From assembly GCA_024636395.1 (NCBI GenBank), contig JAGXHD010000155.1:1-15163 (forward strand): a stretch of DNA of 15,163 nt, given 5' to 3'. Positions 6,664 to 14,244 of the stretch are shown in pieces. The stretch's first letter is position 1. Each line of letters opens with the position of its first letter. The notes below the pieces were generated by a model. It had not been told where the DNA came from. It saw nothing but the letters and a program-made list of their open reading frames with translations, and searched no databases. A program made the translations under genes and the position numbers. This DNA comes from Sulfitobacter sp. (lineage in GTDB: Bacteria > Pseudomonadota > Alphaproteobacteria > Rhodobacterales > Rhodobacteraceae).

Positions 6664-8040
6664 TCAATTCGGCTGCGCGGCAAGGGTACGTGCCGCCCGC
6701 GCGCGCGCTTCCTGCGCCAGCATCGGCAGTCCGGACTGATCGTAAACGTCGCCCAACATCAGGTTGAGCGGGACGCCCTCCGGATCATATGTGCGCCGCA
6801 TTTCCAGTACCTGTTGCGCGGAGGAAGCGCGCCCGTCGCGCACCAGCGCGTCCAGATGGATCTGCTCGAAGAGATCGCGCTGTGCATGGCTGCCACCACA
6901 TTCGGCCATGCGCGGCAGCGCGCGCGCCATCTGGCCGATCGCTGTGTCCCAATCGCCACTGGCGTGGGCCATGATCGCGGTCGCGGCTGGCAGAGCCACA
7001 TCGCGCCAGGCGATATGATCATGTTGGCCCGCATCTTGCGCGCGGTCCAGCACCGCCTGCATCATCGCGTCCGCTTCCGGTCGCCGCGTGCGGGCGAGAG
7101 CGTAGAGGTATTGCAACGTCAGAAACGGATTGACCGTATCGGCGCCGCGCAGGGCCACATGATCTGCGACATCGCTCCAGCGGTCCTCCACATCGACGCC
7201 CGCAAATTCCATCCGCGCCAGCAGCGACGCCGCGCCGACCTGATCTTGACTGTATTCCTTTTCCAGCCCCCAGACATGGGTATCATAGGCGCTTCGCACA
7301 TCGTCGTGCCGCCCGAGGCTCAGATAGAAAAGCGCAAGGTGCCACCAGTTGTGGCTGCGCATAAAGCTGTTGAGCCCGGCCCATGTCTCCGCCACCGACT
7401 CCATGAATGCGGCGCCCTCGGCCACGCGCCCCTCGGTCAGCATGACATGGGCAAGGGCGTGGTGCGCCCAAGGCTCATCGTGGCGCAGCGCCATGGCGGT
7501 GCGGGCGGCCTCTTCGGCGCGTCCGAGCAGGTGGCACTGCTCATAGCCGAAGGCGATCATGCCGTGAGCATAGGGAATATCCTGCGCCTCGGGCAGCGCC
7601 TTGAGCGCTATGCGCAGCATCCCCGTGGCATCGCCGAGATTGAACAGATGGTATTGCGCGAGCTTGAGAGCGGTCATGTCGCGCGGATGATCTGTGGTGA
7701 TCCGGTCGCAGATCGCGAGCACTTGGGGCACATCGCCTTGCGTCCACGCGGTGGCGGCGTCAATCACCCATGCCTCGCGGTCGGTGAGCCCTTCGCGCGC
7801 GGCCTGCGCACGCGCGACATAGGGCGCAGCCTTCTGCGGCGCGACCGGCGCTTCGAGAAACATCCACAGGAGCGCTGCATAGGCATTGGCCAGCGCGCAG
7901 TCCGGATCGGCATCGGCGGCGGCTATGATGCCAGCCGCCTTGGGCTGATAGCTCAGGAAACCGTGGATGAAGTCATCGATCGCGTGCAGCGTCTGGGGAT
8001 TGCCGGTGGTAACGGACAGGCCATAGAGATCGGTTCTCAT
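6664..8040 (-). CDS. TTC38-like tetratricopeptide repeat protein
   Basis: The protein has 458 residues when started at ATG 8040, which has GAGGAG 8 bases upstream and overlaps the hydrolase stop as ATGA. It is made of alpha-helical TPR-like repeats throughout. The strongest signals are WAHHALAHVM (191-200) and HNWWHLALFYL (230-240), which I recall as hallmarks of the TTC38 family (StaR-like TPR), together with the GLNSF segment between them. TPR arrays bind other proteins; the conserved His/Trp pairs of TTC38 hint at more than scaffolding, but no reaction is established. There is no signal peptide. It is the last gene of the seven-gene transporter/hydrolase operon, so it may help assemble or regulate those enzymes. 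Family call is good; role is unknown. Confidence 0.85.
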   Translation of the reverse strand: MRTDLYGLSVTTGNPQTLHAIDDFIHGFLSYQPKAAGIIAAADADPDCALANAYAALLWMFLEAPVAPQKAAPYVARAQAAREGLTDREAWVIDAATAWTQGDVPQVLAICDRITTDHPRDMTALKLAQYHLFNLGDATGMLRIALKALPEAQDIPYAHGMIAFGYEQCHLLGRAEEAARTAMALRHDEPWAHHALAHVMLTEGRVAEGAAFMESVAETWAGLNSFMRSHNWWHLALFYLSLGRHDDVRSAYDTHVWGLEKEYSQDQVGAASLLARMEFAGVDVEDRWSDVADHVALRGADTVNPFLTLQYLYALARTRRPEADAMMQAVLDRAQDAGQHDHIAWRDVALPAATAIMAHASGDWDTAIGQMARALPRMAECGGSHAQRDLFEQIHLDALVRDGRASSAQQVLEMRRTYDPEGVPLNLMLGDVYDQSGLPMLAQEARARAARTLAAQPN

Positions 8041-8828
8041 GTCGGTGTCTCCTCGGTGAAGCGGCGCAGATGGGCGGCGACGGCGTCCGGCGCGTCCCAA
8101 TGGATCGAATGGCCCGCCTGCGCGATTATATGCACGGGCAGACGCCGCAGAGTGGGCCGGGCGAGCGCGGCAGGCAACAGCAGATCGTCTTGCGCCAGAA
8201 GCGCCTGCGTGGGGCAGGGCAGATCATCGATCCGGTCGGGAACATAACCCTCGAGGCTGGCGATCTGGCGCGCCATGGCATCGGCTGTCTGGGCGAAAGG
8301 ATAGGCGAGAGCGGCTATCTCCGCCTGCGCCACGGCGCCGGGCATCTCATAGAGCGCGGGCGCGAAAAGCCACGGGAACAGCGCATCGAGCCAGACCTGC
8401 GGCGCCGCATCGCTCCGTCTGATTGCCAGTAGCGTTTTGAAGAGCGCCACGTTCCGCTCCAGCCGCAGGGGGGCGGCGGCGGCTAGAGTGAGGGTTCTGA
8501 CTACCGCGGGATGGGCGCAGGCCAGCCGCATGCCGATCATTCCGCCGAGCGAATGCCCCATCACATGCGCAGGGCCAAGATCGAGGTGATTGAGCAATCC
8601 CGCGCAATCAGCGGCATAGAGCTCGACCGACACGGGCGCATCCCATGGCACGGTGCGCCCCGTGGTCCGGTTGTCGGGGCGGATCACGTCGAAGTGCGGC
8701 TCAAGCAGCGGTACAAGCGGCGCCCAGCTTGCGCTGTCGCTCATCATGCCAGCGATTAGCAGGAGTGGAGGGCCGGTGCCGGACCGCTCGAAATGAAGGG
8801 AAATGCCTTCGTGTTCAAAGGTGGCCAT
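8037..8828 (-). CDS. Alpha/beta-fold hydrolase
   Basis: This 263-residue protein has the alpha/beta hydrolase layout, with a nucleophile elbow GHSLGG (Ser93 in HVMGHSLGGMIG). The acid is likely Asp214 or Asp215 (LLAQDDLLLP) and the catalytic histidine His240 (QAGHSIHWD). The oxyanion-hole segment is LLLIAGMMSDSASW and the early DNRTTGRT is common in esterase-like members. The fold covers esterases, lactonases, C-C hydrolases and more, so the substrate is open. I chose ATG 8828 (MATFEHEGISLHF), with GGAG 10 bases upstream; the longer open frame adds about 75 residues that are just the other frame of the peptidase gene. The start overlaps the peptidase stop by 14 bases and the stop overlaps the TPR start by 4. 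It probably acts after or beside the P1-family amidase on the imported compound. Confidence 0.92.
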   Translation of the reverse strand: MATFEHEGISLHFERSGTGPPLLLIAGMMSDSASWAPLVPLLEPHFDVIRPDNRTTGRTVPWDAPVSVELYAADCAGLLNHLDLGPAHVMGHSLGGMIGMRLACAHPAVVRTLTLAAAAPLRLERNVALFKTLLAIRRSDAAPQVWLDALFPWLFAPALYEMPGAVAQAEIAALAYPFAQTADAMARQIASLEGYVPDRIDDLPCPTQALLAQDDLLLPAALARPTLRRLPVHIIAQAGHSIHWDAPDAVAAHLRRFTEETPT

Positions 8829-9810
8829 TGGCAGTTCTCCAGCAGGGCATGACGTCGTTGTCTGCCGGAGTCGCTGCAAAGACGGCGCGGGCAATTGCAC
8901 GGCTGAGGCACAGGGCAGCGGCATGGCCGGTGAGCAAAACATCGGCGGCGGGCCGGGCGCCTGTGGCCAGTGCAAATACCAGATCACCATCATTTGGTGT
9001 GTGTGCAGGCACGCAGGCGCGGGCGATACCGTCATGGGCTGCGGTGGCGACACGGTGGCACTGCGCCTTGCTCAGCGTGGCGTCGGTCGCGACGATAGCG
9101 ATCGTGGTGTTGGCGCGCGCGGCCATCGCGCTCATTTTCCGGCTCTCCCGGCTCAGCCCAAGACCGCTGGCGGGATCGGGGCCGAGGCCGCCGAATTCTT
9201 CGCCTATCTCGAAGGGTGCAGCGTAGAAGTGGCGGTCCCCCGGCGTGGTCACGGCGCCCACCGGATTGGCAGCAACCAAGGCGGCGACCGTACTGCCATC
9301 GGGCAGCACCAGCGAGGCGGTGCCCAGCCCGCCCTTGAGCATTGCGGTCAGCGCGCCGGTGCCCGCACCCATAGTACCGATCTCGAACGTGGTGTCGGCC
9401 GCGCGGAAGGCGGCGAGGCCGAGCGCGCGGTAGGGGTTCTCCGTCCAGTCCTTGGCGCCGCCGTTGAGCAGATCGAACAGGATCGCACCGGGCACCAGCG
9501 GGATCTGCGCCGTGCCCACGCGAAAGCCCCGCCCGTCGGCGCGCAGCCCGTCCATCACGCCCGAGCAGGCATCGAGCCCGAAGGCGGAGCCGCCCGATAG
9601 CACCAGCGCATCGACCGCCGCCACTGATTTGTCCGGGGCCAGCAGATCGGTCTCCCGCGTGCCGGGCGCGCCACCCATCACGGCGACCGAGGCCACGAAG
9701 GGCACGTCGCCCACCACAACGGTCGTGCCGGATTTCAGGGCGGGATCCTGCGCATTGCCGACGCGCAGGCCTGCGATGTCGCACAGGCTGTTGCTGGGGC
9801 CGGGTGTCAT
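8815..9810 (-). CDS. P1-family peptidase/amidase (DmpA/NylC-type, self-processing)
   Basis: This 331-residue protein belongs to the P1 (PF03576, MEROPS S58) family of N-terminal-nucleophile hydrolases, which includes L-aminopeptidase/D-esterase DmpA, beta-peptidyl aminopeptidases and nylon-oligomer hydrolase NylC. Matching segments are ITDIAGLRVGNA-like LCDIAGLRVGNA (9-20), VMGGAPGTRETDLL (44-57), LSGGSAFGLDA (71-81) and ANPVGAV (181-187). In NylC the chain cleaves itself before a Thr in an Asn-Thr pair; the same arrangement appears here as RANTTIAIVATDA, so cleavage between Asn234 and Thr235 would expose Thr235 as nucleophile. There is no signal peptide, so it acts in the cytosol on imported material. 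GAGG lies upstream of the ATG at 9810, inside the end of the cupin gene 4 bases away. Substrate could be N-terminal or beta-amino acid amides, or cyclic or linear amide oligomers. The sequence does not decide. Confidence 0.92.
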   Translation of the reverse strand: MTPGPSNSLCDIAGLRVGNAQDPALKSGTTVVVGDVPFVASVAVMGGAPGTRETDLLAPDKSVAAVDALVLSGGSAFGLDACSGVMDGLRADGRGFRVGTAQIPLVPGAILFDLLNGGAKDWTENPYRALGLAAFRAADTTFEIGTMGAGTGALTAMLKGGLGTASLVLPDGSTVAALVAANPVGAVTTPGDRHFYAAPFEIGEEFGGLGPDPASGLGLSRESRKMSAMAARANTTIAIVATDATLSKAQCHRVATAAHDGIARACVPAHTPNDGDLVFALATGARPAADVLLTGHAAALCLSRAIARAVFAATPADNDVMPCWRTANGHL

Positions 9811-9814
9811 CCGC

Positions 9815-10165
9815 TCAGATCCTCGGCTTGTCGGCGGCGGTCTCTTCGTCGCCGGTGTTGGGGGTGCCCTTGGGCTCGATCAGCAGGACGTGACATTCCT
9901 CGATGGCGCGGGGCCGGTGTTTGACGCCGCGCGGCACGATGAAGAGTTCGCCTTCCTTCACGGTATGGCTTTCGGTCTCGATATCCATCGTGAATTCGCC
10001 CTGAAGCACAAAGAAGAAATCATCCGTTTCCTCGTGCAGATGGAAGGGAAACTCGCCCGAGAATTTGACGACCATCACGTCGTTATCGTTGTAATCGGCC
10101 ACGACGTGCGGGTCCCAGTGGCTAGAGAACTTGTTGAGTTTGTCGAGAAGATTGACGGGTTTCAT
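9815..10165 (-). CDS. Single-domain cupin protein
   Basis: This 116-residue protein is one small cupin barrel. Motif 1 is FHLHEETDDFFFVLQG (41-56), with His42 and His44 as metal ligands. The position normally held by Glu is Asp49. Motif 2 is GELFIVPRGVKHRPRA, with His83 as the last ligand. The three histidines are kept, so metal binding is likely. The acidic C-terminal tail (TGDEETAADKPRI) is outside the fold. Cupins of this size range from dioxygenases and isomerases to plain binding proteins, so no reaction is assigned. It starts at ATG 10165, overlapping the ATPase stop by 4 bases, with GAAAGG about 9 bases upstream. Its position between the transporter and the peptidase suggests sensing, binding or modifying the imported compound. 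Confidence 0.9.
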   Translation of the reverse strand: MKPVNLLDKLNKFSSHWDPHVVADYNDNDVMVVKFSGEFPFHLHEETDDFFFVLQGEFTMDIETESHTVKEGELFIVPRGVKHRPRAIEECHVLLIEPKGTPNTGDEETAADKPRI

Positions 10166-11775
10166 GCGGTGAGGCCTTTCGGGTCCGGTAGATCAAGATC
10201 TGGCAGCACGGGGGCGGCTGCGATGAGCGATTTGGTGTAGGGGTGTTCTGGCGCGGTGAAGATCGCTTCGGTCTCGCCCTGCTCCACGATCCTGCCCGCT
10301 TGCATCACCAGGACTCTGTCGGTGACGGTGCGCACCACGCTAAGATCGTGGGAGATGAACAGATAGCTGAGGCTGTAGGCGGCGCAGAGCTCCGCCAGCA
10401 GATCCAGTATCTGCGCGCGCACCGAAACATCGAGGGCGCTTACCGCCTCGTCGAACACGATCAGCTCGGGGCGGATGATAAGGGCGCGGGCGATGGCGAT
10501 GCGCTGGCGCTGCCCGCCGGAGAATTCATGGATGTATTTCTGTGCATCCGTCGGGGAGAGGCCCACGGCGGTCAACGCCTCGTCTATGGCCTTTTGCCGG
10601 GCGGTGCCGGTGGGTGGGTGCTCCAGCAGATGAAACGGCTCGCAGATCTGTCGGGCGACGCGGTGGCGCGGATTGAAGCTGCCGAAGGGGTCCTGAAAAA
10701 CAACCTGCATACGGCGGCGCACCGCGAGGTTGGGCCGGTTGCCGGTAAACACAGGCTCGCCATCGAGCGTGATGCTCCCCGATTGCACCTGCTCCAGCCC
10801 TAGCAGCGCGCGGGTGAGGGTGGATTTGCCGCAGCCGCTTTCGCCGACCAGCCCCAGCCGCTCGCCGCGCGCCAGTGTGAAGCTCACATCGTCCACGGCG
10901 CGGAACACGCCCGGCTTGCCCAGCAGCGTCTTGCGGGGGGTGCGGTAATCGCGGCTGACGCCGTTCACTTCCAGCAGTGGCGGGCCTGGATCGGTCTGCG
11001 GCAGGGTCACACGGTGTGACGACGCGGCGAAAAGCATGCGGGTGTAGGGATGCTTCATGTTGTGCAGCAGCGCCTTGGTCTCTCCCTGCTCGACAATCTC
11101 GCCCTGGCGCATGACGATGATGCGGTCGGCCATGTCGGCCACTACGGCCAGATCGTGGGTGATCATCATCAGGCCCATGCCGTCCTCGCGCGCGAGCCGC
11201 GTCAGCAGGGCGAGGATCTGCGCCTGTGTGGTCACATCAAGGGCGGTCGTCGGCTCATCCGCGATCAGCAGGCGGGGGTGGCGCGCGATGGCCATCGCGA
11301 TCACGACGCGCTGGCGCTGGCCGCCCGAAAGCTCGTGTGGGTAGCGCGAGAGCGGGAAGCGATCCTGCGGCAGGCCCACGCGCGCGAGGGTTTCGGCGGC
11401 GCGGTCCCGCGCTTCTGCCTTACTTGTCCGCGTGTGAATCCGGATCGTCTCGGCGACCTGTGCGCCGATGGTTTTGACAGGGTTGAGTGCTGTCATCGGC
11501 TCCTGAAAGACCATGCCGATATCATTGCCGCGCAGAGCGCAAAGCTGCGGCTCGGGCAAGGCCGTGAGGTTTGAGCCATCGAGCATGATGCGCCCTGAGC
11601 ACTGCGCGCCTGCGGGCAGTAGCTGCATCACGGCGAGCGCCGTCATGGATTTACCCGAGCCGCTCTCGCCCGTGATCGCGACGATTTCTCCGGCGGCCAC
11701 ATCGAAGCTCACGCTCTTGAGGATGCCATAGCTGTGGATCGACAGATCGAGATTCTGGACACTGAGCAGGCTCAT
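10162..11775 (-). CDS. Fused two-domain ABC transporter ATPase, peptide (DppD-DppF) type
   Basis: This 537-residue protein joins two nucleotide-binding domains in one chain. Domain 1 has Walker A GESGSGKS (36-43), signature LSGGQRQR (149-156), Walker B LLIADEP (169-175) and switch His207. Domain 2 has Walker A GESGCGKS (311-318), signature FSGGQRQR (418-425), Walker B LIVFDEA (438-444) and switch His476. Both halves end in the oligopeptide-family HPYT motif (HPYTRML at 242-248; HPYTKSL at 511-517). This is the fused form known from YejF and GsiA, and it powers import of peptides, opines, nickel chelates or related solutes. ATG 11775 is chosen because it overlaps the permease stop as ATGA. The longer frame upstream is another frame of the permease gene. 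All ATPase residues look intact. Confidence 0.96.
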   Translation of the reverse strand: MSLLSVQNLDLSIHSYGILKSVSFDVAAGEIVAITGESGSGKSMTALAVMQLLPAGAQCSGRIMLDGSNLTALPEPQLCALRGNDIGMVFQEPMTALNPVKTIGAQVAETIRIHTRTSKAEARDRAAETLARVGLPQDRFPLSRYPHELSGGQRQRVVIAMAIARHPRLLIADEPTTALDVTTQAQILALLTRLAREDGMGLMMITHDLAVVADMADRIIVMRQGEIVEQGETKALLHNMKHPYTRMLFAASSHRVTLPQTDPGPPLLEVNGVSRDYRTPRKTLLGKPGVFRAVDDVSFTLARGERLGLVGESGCGKSTLTRALLGLEQVQSGSITLDGEPVFTGNRPNLAVRRRMQVVFQDPFGSFNPRHRVARQICEPFHLLEHPPTGTARQKAIDEALTAVGLSPTDAQKYIHEFSGGQRQRIAIARALIIRPELIVFDEAVSALDVSVRAQILDLLAELCAAYSLSYLFISHDLSVVRTVTDRVLVMQAGRIVEQGETEAIFTAPEHPYTKSLIAAAPVLPDLDLPDPKGLTA

Positions 11776-12587
11776 GTCCGCGTCACCCGCAGGCGCGGAT
11801 CGAGCAGATCGCGCAGCCCGTCGCCCATCAGATTGAGGCCCAGTACGGTGAGGATAATCGCGAAGCCGGGCATCAGTGCCATATGCGGCGCGATGCTCAC
11901 CATGGTTTGCGCGTCTGCCAGCATGCGGCCCCAGGAGGGCGTGGGCGGTTGTGCGCCCAGGCCCACATAGCTCAGCGCCGCTTCGGCGAGGATGCCGAGG
12001 GAAAACTGGATCGTGGTTTGTACGATCAGCAGATTGGTGATGTTGGGCAGGATATGCTCGACCGAGATGCGCAGCCCGGATTTGCCTGACACACGCGCGG
12101 CGAGGATGAAATCGCGCTCCCAAAGGCTCAGCGCAGCACCCCGCGTGATGCGGGCGAAAACGGGAATATTGAAAATGCCTATGGCAATGATGGCGTTGAC
12201 CGCGCCCGCGCCGAACACCGCGGTGATCAGGATCGCGATGACGAGGCTGGGGAAAGCGAAAACCAGATCGTTGCCGCGCATGATTACTTCATCGACGAGC
12301 GATCCACGCCGCGCCGCGGCCCAGAGGCCCAGCGGAATGCCGAGCGACATGCCGATGCCCACCGCCAGAAGCGCCACCGCGATGGAGGTGCGTGCCCCTA
12401 CCATGATGAGGCTCGCAATATCGCGGCCGAAATGATCGGTGCCGAGCAGATGTGTCCCATTGGGCGGCTGCAAGCGGGCGGGGATGTCGAGGACGGCAGG
12501 ATCGAAGGGCGTCCAGACGAAAGAAACGAGCGCTGCGGTGATGAAAATGCCCGCGAGCAGTGCGCCGAAGATCAGGGTGCGGCTCAT
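11772..12587 (-). CDS. ABC transporter permease, DppC type
   Basis: This 271-residue membrane protein starts at ATG 12587, overlapping the stop of the first permease by 4 bases. The N-terminal helix (about 5-25) and the periplasmic segment with HLLGTDHFGRDI (46-57) are typical of DppC/OppC permeases. The cytoplasmic coupling loop is at about 154-183 (ERDFILAARVSGKSGLRISVEHILPNI), which docks on the ATPase. Further membrane helices lie at about 68-90, 110-130, 130-148, and near the C-terminus before DPRLRVTRT. It should pair with the DppB-type permease upstream. No substrate can be read from the permease alone. Confidence 0.95.
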   Translation of the reverse strand: MSRTLIFGALLAGIFITAALVSFVWTPFDPAVLDIPARLQPPNGTHLLGTDHFGRDIASLIMVGARTSIAVALLAVGIGMSLGIPLGLWAAARRGSLVDEVIMRGNDLVFAFPSLVIAILITAVFGAGAVNAIIAIGIFNIPVFARITRGAALSLWERDFILAARVSGKSGLRISVEHILPNITNLLIVQTTIQFSLGILAEAALSYVGLGAQPPTPSWGRMLADAQTMVSIAPHMALMPGFAIILTVLGLNLMGDGLRDLLDPRLRVTRT

Positions 12588-13531
12588 GTGCGCGCCCGCA
12601 GGCGGGGATCGACGGCAGCATAGGCCAGATCGACGCAGAAATTGACGAAGATGACGGCGAACACCAGGAGCATCGTGACGCTTTCCACCACGATGAGATC
12701 GCGTGCGGAGATCGACTGGAAGATCAGACGTCCCAGACCCGGGAGATAGAATACCTGCTCGATGATGATGCCGCCGGCCAGCAGAAACGAGAATTGCAGC
12801 CCGATGATGGTGAGCACTGGGATCATGGCGTTGCGCAGTCCGTGGCGCCACAGGGCCTGCCGCGCGGTCAGTCCCTTGGCCCGCGCGGTGCGCATGAAAT
12901 CCTCCCCCAGCACGTCCAGCAGCGCCGAGCGCATGACGCGCGCGAGGATCGCCGCCTGCGGCAGGGCGAGCGCTATGGCGGGCAGGGTGAGCGAGCGCAT
13001 TGCCGCGAATGGGCCTTCATCCCAGCCCGCGAAGCCACCGGCGGAAAACCAGCGCAGCTTGATCGCGAACAGCAGCACCAACATCATCGCAAACCAGAAA
13101 TTGGGGATCGCGACGCCGAGTTGTGTGGCGCCCATCACGCCCATATCGCCCGGGCGCCCGCGCCGGGCTGCGGCATAGATCCCGGCAGGAAAAGCGATCA
13201 GCGTCGACAGCGTGAGCGCGTAGAGTGCCAGCGGCAGCGAGACCCAGAGGCGCTGGGCCACCATATCGGCCACGGGGATGCGGTATGTGTAGGAGGTGCC
13301 GAAATCGCCGGTCAGCATTCCCGTGACCCAAGTCAGATAGCGCTGCACCTTGGGTACATCGAGGCCGAGCTCCGTGCGCAGGGCGGCGAGCGTTTCGGGT
13401 TGTGCGCTGATCCCGAGCATGAAGGAGGCCGGATCGCCGGGAGCCACCTCGATCACGGCAAAGATCACCAGCGATGCCACGGCAAGGCTGATGATCAGGG
13501 ACAGCAATCGTTTCAGGGTATAGCGCCACAT
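12584..13531 (-). CDS. ABC transporter permease, DppB type
   Basis: This 315-residue membrane protein has the DppB/OppB layout. It starts MWRYTLKRLLSLIISL, followed by a periplasmic part with APGDPA (30-35), ELGLDVP and WVTGMLTGDFGTSY (68-81) typical of the family. The coupling loop is at about 207-240 (GEDFMRTARAKGL...RNAMIPVL). It ends with a membrane helix and DPRLRART, a tail shared with the second permease. It is the first gene of the operon: 185 bases of non-coding DNA separate its start from a divergent gene. The ribosome binding site is weak (GAGGG lies about 15 bases before ATG 13531). A peptide-type importer usually has a solute-binding protein gene next to this permease, but none is present here. 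Confidence 0.95.
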   Translation of the reverse strand: MWRYTLKRLLSLIISLAVASLVIFAVIEVAPGDPASFMLGISAQPETLAALRTELGLDVPKVQRYLTWVTGMLTGDFGTSYTYRIPVADMVAQRLWVSLPLALYALTLSTLIAFPAGIYAAARRGRPGDMGVMGATQLGVAIPNFWFAMMLVLLFAIKLRWFSAGGFAGWDEGPFAAMRSLTLPAIALALPQAAILARVMRSALLDVLGEDFMRTARAKGLTARQALWRHGLRNAMIPVLTIIGLQFSFLLAGGIIIEQVFYLPGLGRLIFQSISARDLIVVESVTMLLVFAVIFVNFCVDLAYAAVDPRLRART

Positions 13532-13716
13532 CGTCGCGAGCGTATGCCCTCGAAGGTGACGGGTCCAGCGGGATTTGGACGGCCCCGCAAACGCATGACA
13601 GGCAAAATCGTTCCCTCACTGGACCAAGTAAAATAATGGAACTGGAAGCGAGATCAGGGTGTTGAGACGGTGAAGAAGCGGCGCCACAAGGGTGGCCGTA
13701 TAGTAAGGATTTTAAT
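13532..13716. promoter_or_regulatory. Divergent intergenic region (transporter operon and HdeA-like gene)
   Basis: These 185 bases must hold promoters for both the minus-strand transporter operon and the plus-strand small exported protein. I see AAGGA (13705-13709), a good ribosome binding site for the plus-strand gene. There is also a short GCCAC-AAGG-GTGGC stem just upstream of it, in the 5' leader. I could not pick convincing -35/-10 pairs for either direction and see no convincing small gene. Confidence 0.45.
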
Positions 13717-14154
13717 ATGACCAAGTTTGTAATGACAGCATCCGCAACCGTTCTCGCACTCACCACTGCCATGCCGGCTTTTGCCGCGGCACATATGGAT
13801 GTGAACACGCTGACATGCGGCGAGTATAACGCGATGTCCGAAGAGGATCGCACGAAATTGGCCATGATGGCGGTCACCGAACTGAAAACAAATGCTGAAG
13901 GCACAATCGCGCCAAACGATGGCACTGCCACAGCGACCGACAGCGTGGACAGCACAGCCGCTGAAGAAAGCACCGCTGGCAGCTCCACAACAATCGCTGA
14001 CAACAACGGCACAGCCACGGCGACATCGACCGCAGGCGCAGGCGATGATGAATCGCAGAACGTAGAAGAAATCGAACTTCTCAACCTGACCTGCGCACGC
14101 AGCGATACAGCTACGTTGATGGAAGCTGCGGCTGGTCTTGACGGCACACGCTAA
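13717..14154 (+). CDS. Small exported two-cysteine protein, HdeA/HdeB-like, with low-complexity insert
   Basis: This 145-residue protein has a clear signal peptide, MTKFVMTASATVLALTTAMPAFA, with cleavage expected after residue 23 (AFA|AA). The mature part has one N-terminal Cys (Cys34 in LTCGEYNAMSEEDR) and one C-terminal Cys (Cys126 in LLNLTCARSDTATLMEAA), flanked by short amphipathic helices. This matches the disulfide layout of HdeA/HdeB acid-stress periplasmic chaperones, but the family call is tentative. Between the helices, residues of about 58-115 are rich in Thr, Ala, Ser, Asp and Gly, with a repeated NDGTATAT/NNGTATAT element 29 residues apart (67-74 and 96-103). The insert makes the Cys-Cys spacing about twice that of HdeA. 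The ATG at 13717 has AAGGA 7 bases upstream. It is a single-gene unit closed by a strong terminator. Confidence 0.8.
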   Translation: MTKFVMTASATVLALTTAMPAFAAAHMDVNTLTCGEYNAMSEEDRTKLAMMAVTELKTNAEGTIAPNDGTATATDSVDSTAAEESTAGSSTTIADNNGTATATSTAGAGDDESQNVEEIELLNLTCARSDTATLMEAAAGLDGTR

Positions 14155-14186
14155 CAGCACAGGTTGTTCAATCTGAGTTAGCAATC

Positions 14187-14219
14187 AAGGGGTCGCGGAA
14201 ACGCGGCCCCTTTTCTTTT
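14187..14219 (+). terminator. Intrinsic terminator after the HdeA-like gene
   Basis: AAGGGGTCGCG (14187-14197) and CGCGGCCCCTT (14202-14212) form an 11-pair stem with one G-T pair around a GAAA tetraloop. A TTTTCTTTT run follows (14211-14219). It lies 32 bases after the stop codon. This is a textbook factor-independent terminator. Confidence 0.9.
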
Positions 14220-14244
14220 GTCCCTGCCCGCCTACTCTTTGGAC

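Noticed and set aside
6814..8247. Plus-strand open frame of 477 codons opposite the TPR gene
   Set aside because: The composition (many His, Arg, Gly) is that of an antisense shadow, and the minus strand encodes a recognisable TTC38-like protein with good start signals.
13595..13636. 13-codon plus-strand mini-gene (MTGKIVPSLDQVK) in the divergent region
   Set aside because: No ribosome binding site before its ATG and too short to judge; nothing supports translation.
13017..14147. Minus-strand open frame of 376 codons spanning the permease start and the HdeA-like gene
   Set aside because: It runs across a promoter region and two real genes in other frames and resembles nothing; treated as a chance open frame.
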